Shown piece after piece: positions 57,987 to 64,000 of a stretch of 64,000 bases of DNA (within the stretch, counting starts at the first letter, position 1; each line of letters starts with the position of its first letter). The notes under the pieces are model-generated. The model searched no databases, was not told the DNA's origin, and saw nothing but the letters and a program-made list of their open reading frames with translations. Position numbers and translations under genes: made by a program. The DNA is from Ichthyophis bannanicus (lineage: Eukaryota > Chordata > Amphibia > Gymnophiona > Ichthyophiidae), in assembly GCA_033557465.1 (NCBI GenBank), contig JAWIIG010000025.1:8117001-8181000 (forward strand). Direction: 5' to 3'.

Positions 57987-60181
57987 CTGCGTGGATCCGT
58001 GTTTTCTTCGGTTCGACGCCGGTTTCCCTTTCCTGCCTGGGCCCGGTATATCGGTATCGAGCCCGGACTTCATTTTTCGGTTTTTGTCCTTTGACTAGCG
58101 TTCGCGCCATTTTTTTCTATTTTTCACTGGCAACCCTGTCTTTTGACCTTGTAGGGGCCCTTTTTCCCCCGATGGCTGCCAGCGGGTTTAAAAAGTGTGA
58201 TCGGTGTAAGAAACTAATGTCTCTCACCGACACACATGACTGCTGCCTCGGGCCCAATCATGACCCAGTGATCTGTGGCCCGTGTGGGGAAAATGTCCTC
58301 AAAGGCATTGATGAGCCGTTAGCATCAGAAGGAAAGAATCTTCTCTGACTCCGCGTCCGGCCGGGCCCTGACTTCGTCAGAGGCCTCGACGTCTCGGGAC
58401 TCTGGTCCCGAGCATCGTCGGGGTTCCTCTGAGAGGGGGTCTCCCTCGCGGGAGCACCGCAGTAAGAAGAAACCCGCGAGGGTGTCGTCGATGGACGCCC
58501 TTGGCTCCTCGAGGGCCAGGTCACATAGCCCCGAACGCCATCCCGGGTCTTCGGAGTCGGAGAGGCCTGCTAAACAACCTCGTGTGGAGACGGAGTCCCA
58601 GAGTCATGTGAGTACTGTAGTCCTCGTGGACTGTCCTCCGGGTGAGCTGAGGTCAGTCCCGACGCCATCGGGGCCCAAGTCGGGGGCTGCTGAGTCTCCT
58701 GAGCTCAGACTCAGGTTGATGGCCTTGGAGAGCAGCTTGGCTGCCTTTATGGAACAGCAGCAGGCACTGATAGCCGGTTTCACCGGTGCATCTGCCACGA
58801 CCACCGGGACATCAACGTCCAAGTCGACCTCGGAGGCCGAGCCGATCCTCGAGTCCATGCGCTTTTGAGTCGATCCTCGGCAAGGTCTCCCTTGGCCTCC
58901 TGTTTGGGACCGAGGTCGTCGATGCTGGTACCCTTTTTGTTGGGGCGGATGGCATCGGTGCCTGCCCGACTGGAGCCGCTCGATTCCTCCTCCGAGGGGT
59001 CGGGCTGGGAAATGGAGGACGAGGAGTCCCCGGATACTTTTCGGACCTGGTGTGTCCCTTCGGACTCACTGGAGTCTGAGCCTCGGAGACGGTCCCCACC
59101 GGAGGACACCTGGTTCTCGGACTTCGTGCGGGACATGGCCAAGGCCTTGGCCTTCCCTGCGGACCCCGTGGAGGCGCCTCGAGCCAAGGAGCTTGAGGCC
59201 CTGCAGTATGACTCTCCTCCTTTACTGTACCGGTTCCTCCAATGTTGGAAGGGTTGCTCTTTCGCATGTGGGAGGCGCCAGCCTCGATGCCGGTTCTGAG
59301 TAAGTGGGTCGATTCCATCTATCGAGTCCGCAAGAGCCCCGGGTTCCAGAAGGCACAGCTACTGCACCATTCCATGGTTGTGGAATCGGCCATGCATCGG
59401 CTGAAGAGTCAGAAGATGCACTCCTCAGTGCCTCCCGGCCGGGAGGCCCAGAACCTGGATGCCCTCGGTAGAAAGTGCTTCCAGGGCTCTATGCTTGCTT
59501 GCCGTGTCCAGACCTACCAGCTGTACATGGGCATGTACCTTTGAGATCTGGCAAAGGAGATTGCCGGGTTCTCTGCTGGTGTCTCCGAGGAACCTTTGCA
59601 GAGGTTCACAGCCTTGTCAACTGGGATCAGAGAATGCTCGAAGTTTGTCTCAAGCAGCTTATGATGGCTTCGAGGCTTCGGCCTGAGTAGCAGTGGCCAG
59701 CATTGGTGCATGCCGTCAGGCCTGGCTACAGTCATCGGACCTCGAGCCATGGGTGCAGCACAAGTTGGTCGATGTCCCCTGCCGAGGTGAAAACCTCTTT
59801 GGCCAGCCCATGGCTGAAAAGGCTGCGGAACTTGAGTTCAAGACTCTTACCAGGACAAGGCTGTCCAGGAAGACCTCTGCCCCTTCTCAAAAGAAGAAGG
59901 GCTTGGGGAAAAAAGTCCTTTTACCCGAGAGAGTCATCTGCCTACAAAACGTACCCTCAGTACCAGGCCTCCACAGCTACCCAACAGGGTCAGCAGGCCA
60001 AGGGGCAGGGACATGGGCCCCATAGGCAGAAAAACCCCAAGCCACCAGCTCCGGCTCCTGCACAACAGGGAGCGGGGTTTTCATTCCAGTGGCATAGCTT
60101 CTCCTCCTCAGCTGGCCCCTCTCAACACAGGATGCCGGTTGACCCTGTATGCCTACAGGTGGTCGGCCGTAACAAGGGATC
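57987..60181 (+). mobile_element. DIRS A3, 5' fragment (leader, gag, start of pol)
   Basis: The leader begins mid-way (cttcggttcgacgccggtt...), without its left ITR, directly after C2. Gag 58172-60081 and the first pol codons (60082-60181) follow, then DIRS B2 cuts in. Decayed copy. Confidence 0.8.
58172..60081 (+). pseudogene. DIRS A3 Gag, frameshifted
   Basis: MAASGFKKCDRCKKLMSLTDTHDCCLGPNHDP: first CxxC and TDTHD kept, but a small deletion fuses the second pair (CCLGPNH). CGPCGE follows, then a frameshift near 58290. The Ser/Arg part is at 58482-58868 (AFMEQQQALIAGFTGAS) with a stop at 58868. Then FVRDMAKALAFPADPVEAPRAKELEALQYDSP (59130), MLEGLLFRMWEAPAS, YQLYMGMYL-stop (59542), WLQSSDLEPWVQHKLVDVPC, ENLFGQPMAEKA and a basic tail. 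The gag stop UGA has become TCA near 60080. At least five breaks. Confidence 0.8.
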
Positions 60182-60569
60182 TCCAGGAACAAGCAGGAAT
60201 GAGTCTTCACGTATGGGTACGTTGGTAAAAACGGAGCCTGCGCGGGAACGCTCCCCAGCGTCCAATCAGAAAGCTTTTGGGAGCATCCCACAGCACCTGC
60301 GTGCTGCCTTCCCGCCTTTCCAACTGTCTCTCCTCAGTTGTTCCTTTTCCGCAGAGCCAGCAGGTCGGTTTCCTGTCACCGCAGAAGAATTTCCTTATTT
60401 TTTCTTTATTTCTTTTCTGTCGCGTCTGCCTTCTTCGACGCTGTACCGGTACCGCCGATCGTTCTTTTCTTTTTAAAAACAAAACAAAACAAAACCCTTT
60501 TTTCCATTTATTTTTCTTCAGGTGCACTTCAGTTTTGGGCCTTAGGCCCAGAACCTTTTTCCTTTAACT

Positions 60570-62722
60570 ATGGAAAAGCCTGCCTCAGGATTTAAAAAGT
60601 GCACAAAATGTGGCGGTACTATCTCCGTCACAGACACCCATGACTGGTATCTAAAATGTTTAGGCCCTGACCATTCCATAGGAGGAGAGGAGTAGCCTAG
60701 TGGTTGGGGCAAGGTACTTCAGGCCGGAAGGTCGGGGGTTCAAATCCCACTAGAGGACAGCAACCTTGGGCCGGAAGGACTGGGGTTTCTAGTCCCACAG
60801 ATGCTCCTTGTGGTCTTGGGCAAGCCACTTAACCCTCCATTGCCCATGTTCCCTGTAAGTATTAGTGTATGTGTCTCATATCCCCATGTGTTAAATGTAT
60901 CCCCCAATTGTGTTGTGACCGCTTTGATTGAAGGATAAGGCGGTATACAAAACTGTCTAAATAAATAAATAAATAAATAACAGACTGTGTGTCCTGTTCC
61001 ATGATGTCTAAGAGAGGTCGACATGACCTAGCTGCCAAGCTCAGTACCCTGTTTTCCTCTGATGCGGCTTCGGTGGCATCGACGTCTTCCAGGGCTGCTT
61101 CTTCCTCACATGGATCTCAGGTAACTAAACATAAATCCAGCCGGTCCTCGAAGGGTAGATCTCCTTCTAAGCATCAAGATGCCTCTGGCGTTGCCCTTGA
61201 GGATTCTGTACCGGCAAAATTACCCCGGCGGGAGGCTTCGGCCTCTAAAGCATCATCATCAGGGTTCCAGGATGATCTCGATGGCGTGGCCTCGACAGAT
61301 CTCCTGGTGCCATGCTCTGGGGTACCGGTGGTTTCCACTGGTACCGACTTCCAGGCATTGGCGGCATCGATGGATCAGAGGATTCTGTCCATCGAATGTA
61401 GTCTGGCAGCTTTCCTTGTGGCATCGACGCCCGTCGTACCGCAACAGACTACTCCGCCGGTACCGGCTCTGGCATCGCCATCGGCACCGATCCCGGTACC
61501 GGTGGCGTCGACAGCATCGGTGTCCGCTATGCCGGTACTCTGCCCTCTGCGGCCCTCCGGTACCGATACCCCGGTACCGGTGATTCCCGATACCGATCCC
61601 ATTCGGTACGGGTATCGGGCTTTGCAAGAGCATCCGGACAGACGATACTTCGATTCCTCTGACTCTGAGGATTCTGAAGTCTGTCGATGCCGCGATGCTT
61701 CTTCCACAGGAGGAGTCCTCTGCTAAACGAAGGATGTCTCCTCCAGAGGACTTGTCTTTTCAAGACTTCATCAGAGAGGTGGCTCGGGGCCTCTCTATTA
61801 CAGTGGCCCCAGAGTCAGAGCCTAGAGCCAAGGAGTTAAATATTTTACAATATCCTAAAACTCCTAAGGAGGCAGCTACTTTACCTATTCATGAGATTCT
61901 GTATGATCTCATGTTAAGGATGTGGGAAGCACCTCTAACCACCTCTCCTCATTCTTGCAGGTTGGACACCATGTATCGTGTCCCTCCTTGTCCTGGTTTC
62001 CATAAAACTCAGCTTCCTCACCACTCTATTGTGGTTGAGTCTGCAATGAGAAAGATTAGAAGTGCCAAAAGACATGCCTCTAATCTTCCAGGATGTGAAT
62101 GTAGAACCCTGGATGCTTTTGGTAGAAGAATCTTCCAAGCTTCCATGCTTGCTGCGAGAATTAATTCTTATAGTCTCTACATGGGAATGTTCTTAAAAGA
62201 AGTCACTGACCATTTGCAGACTTTAAGTCCTTTTATGTCTGACAATAAAAGGCAAGAATTTCTCACTGGGCTCAAACATGCCCAGGATATCTCCAAATTC
62301 TCCAACCGTGCAGCTTTCGACTCCTTTGAATGCGTAAGCAGAGCCTCAGCTATAGCTATAGGTGCACATAGGATTGCTTGGTTTCAAGCATCTGATTTGG
62401 AGACCTGGGTCCAAGATGAATTGGGAAATAACCCTTGTACAGGTGAGAATCTGGTAAAGATTGCCAAGCAAAAGCCAATCAGACGGATGCTGAAAATTCT
62501 GCTTTGGATAGACTATCCAAATTTACAGCTGCCCCTGCTAAGAAAAGGTTGTTCAAGAAAACACCTTTTTCTTAAAAGGGAAGATTCTATCCTGCTTATG
62601 GTCAGCGGGCATCTTCTGCAGCTCAGTTCCCTTCCAAATGTCAGCAATCCTCCAAACAGAGTAAATCAAAGGCTGCGAGGCCTGCTCCAGCCCAGCAGCC
62701 TCAGCCCCCTCAGGGCTTTTGA
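60570..62722 (+). pseudogene. DIRS B2 Gag, SINE-interrupted and frameshifted
   Basis: MEKPASGFKKCTKCGGT with TDTHDWYLKCLGPDHSI gives the zinc module. The first Cys of the second pair is Tyr (YLKC), so that site may not bind metal. SINE 2 (60682-60981) interrupts it; CVSCSMMSKRGRHD resumes. The Ser/Ala/Pro/Val-rich region is dense in GGTACC. A frameshift near 61710 leads to FQDFIREVARGLSITVAPESEPRAKELNILQY, LYDLMLRMWEAPL, QLPHHSIVVESAMRK, YSLYMGMFLKEV, FSNRAAFDSFECVSRAS, WVQDELGNNPCTGEN. A further shift near 62455 precedes the tail, which ends PPQGF-UGA-C (62717-62723). Confidence 0.83.
60682..60981 (+). mobile_element. tRNA-derived CORE-SINE 2 with a different L2 tail
   Basis: The head and middle match SINE 1 (tagtggttggggc, GGTTCAAATCCC, second degenerate B-arm, cttgggcaagccacttaaccctcc). 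The 3' end differs: 'gaccgctttgattgaagg...gcggtatacaaaactgtctaaataaa', like the L2 3' fragment at 33920-33957. It is inserted in B2 gag between DHSI and CVSC; the exact duplication is unclear. Confidence 0.85.
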
Positions 62723-64000
62723 CTTTCTGCTAGATAACTTAGCCTTCCTGGCTCTAGAAGGACCAGAGCCCTTAACCATCCCAGGAAGGTTATGTCACTT
62801 TGCTCCCAGGTGGGGGCAAATCACAGCAGTGCATTGGACACTCCATCATAAGAGAGGGGTACAAACTTCATTTTTCCAGCTTGCCCCCTCTCACAAAAGT
62901 GCACCAGTTGAATTCTCCGACCTCCCTCCTCAACCTGTTAGAGCAGGAGGTTGCCACTCTTCTAGCCCAGGGGGCAATAGAGGAAGTGCCTTCTCAACAA
63001 CAGGGCACAGGGTTCTACTCCCCCTATTTTCTTATTCCAAAGAAAACAGGGGGCTTCAGACCCATTTTAGATCTCAGAGCGTTGAACAGATTCCTAGTCA
63101 AAGAAAAATTCAAGATGGTTTCTCTAGGAACTCTGCTGCCATACCTTCAGAGTCAGGATTGACTTTGTTCTCTAGATCTCAAGGATGCGTACACTCATGT
63201 TCTCATCCATCCAACCCACAGAAGGTTCCTTCGGTTCCTTTTCCAGGAGAAGCACTATCAATACAGAGTGCTCCCCTTTGGCCTGGCCTCTGCACCAAGG
63301 GTGTTCATGAAATGCATGGCAGTGGTAGCTGCTTTTCTGCGCACCCTGGGAACATTTGTCTTCTCTTACCTGGATGACTGGCTCATTCGAGCTCCCACTC
63401 AGAGGCCAAGACTGCTCTAACCTGCACAATGCGTATCCTTCAATATTTAGGGCTGGTAATAAACATCCCAAAATCCAATCTGATCCCTACTCAGTCCCTG
63501 GAGTTTATAGGGGCGTTGCTGAATACCACAAAGGCAAGGTCTATCTTCCCCAGGCCCGTTGCCTTCGCTTGGTGCAGTTAGCTTCTCAAGCAGAGTTAAA
63601 GCACCTGCTAACTGCTCGAGAGATGTTACAGTTGCTAGGCCACATGGCATCCACTGTACATGTGGTACCATATGCTCGCCTTCACATGAGAGTAGCTCAG
63701 TGGACCTTATCCACCCAATGGACCCAGGCAGGCTGCCTTTCAGACAAAATAGCAAACACAGGTCGCCTCATTTTCTCCCTCCAGTGGTGGAAGTCCCCTC
63801 AAAACCTGTTGCAGGGGTCCCCCTTTCAACAGCCTCTACCCCAGGCAACTCTTACAACAGATGCTTCTCCAATGGGCTGGGGAGCTCATCTTCAGGACCT
63901 CTCCACCCAGGGCATCTGGTCCCCACAGGAGACTTGTCTACATATCAATCTCTTGGAACTCAGAGCAACCTTACTTGCTCTGCGAGTTTTCCACACCCTG
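62723..64000 (+). pseudogene. DIRS B2 pol, RT to RNase H, runs off window
   Basis: Opens +1 to gag (AFDFLLDNLAFLAL, GRLCHFAPRWGQITAVHW). A 2-base loss near 62840 shifts the frame. Then IIREGYKLHF, EQEVATLLAQGAIEEVPSQ, GGFRPILDLRALNRFLVKEKFKM, a TGA at 63163 (Trp to stop), SLDLKDAYTHVLI-like, YQYRVLPFGLASAPRVF and the active site FSYLDDWLIRA (63365). The one-base deletion in 'actcagaggcc' is shared with B1. After it: LQYLGLVINIPKSNLIPTQSLEFIGALLNTT, LGHMASTVHVVPYARLHM and RNase H TTDASPMGWGAH to 64000. Confidence 0.85.

Larger units (their letters stand above)
60182..64000 (+). mobile_element. DIRS retrotransposon B2, 5' part to window edge
   Basis: Left ITR 60182-60345, leader, gag 60570-62722 with SINE 2 inserted, pol 62723 to the window end. 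It is the same family as B1 (11578-28204) and carries the uninterrupted site that proves the L2 insertion in B1. The left terminus matches D2's. The palindrome in this ITR is degraded (CGTTGGTAAAAACG). Confidence 0.9.

Overview
The window holds no recognisable host gene, RNA gene or bacterial feature. It is a deeply nested block of retrotransposons from a large animal genome. The mix is tyrosine-recombinase (DIRS-type) retrotransposons, CR1 and L2 LINEs, a MIR-like CORE-SINE with an L2 tail and a small hAT MITE. This points to a vertebrate; abundance and diversity of DIRS elements make an amphibian (caecilian or salamander) my best guess, as an inference only.

Layout. 1-2810: decayed DIRS (A1). 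2811-6662: CR1 on + lacking its 3' end, abutting a nearly full-length CR1 on - (6663-11577); together they form a large imperfect palindrome. 11578-28204: DIRS B1, split by an L2 on - (12487-21702, TSD caattt) and an L2 on + (23271-26955). The first L2 is itself split by a complete DIRS, C1 (15061-20844). B1 ends with a 14-bp minisatellite, the internal complementary region (ICR) and the right inverted terminal repeat (ITR). 28205-33068: gag-only DIRS D1. 33069-33363: right end of an A-type DIRS. 33364-35940: CR1 on + carrying an L2 3' fragment and a hAT MITE. 35941-36698 and 47708-47893: old DIRS E, split by DIRS A2 (36699-47707), which is itself split by the complete gag-only DIRS D2 (37286-42770). 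47894-50680: 5' part of DIRS F. 50681-51733: CR1 3' fragment on - with SINE 1. 51734-52202: L2-like RT fragment. 52203-57986: complete DIRS C2. 57987-60181: 5' part of DIRS A3. 60182-64000: DIRS B2 with SINE 2, running off the window.

How the parts work together. An autonomous DIRS here has inverted terminal repeats, a Cys-rich gag, a pol frame (RT, RNase H, Dam-like methyltransferase domain) in +1 relative to gag, and a tyrosine recombinase (YR) frame identical to the gag frame. An ICR just inside the 3' end is the reverse complement of the joined element ends. C1 is the only copy with all frames open. In several families gag ends in UUU-UGA-C exactly where a +1 slip would enter pol, while the gag frame itself stays open beyond the UGA toward the recombinase. 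The D elements keep gag, ITR and ICR but have replaced pol and YR with about 2.3-2.5 kb of non-coding sequence, so they look like non-autonomous partners of the B family, with which they share termini.
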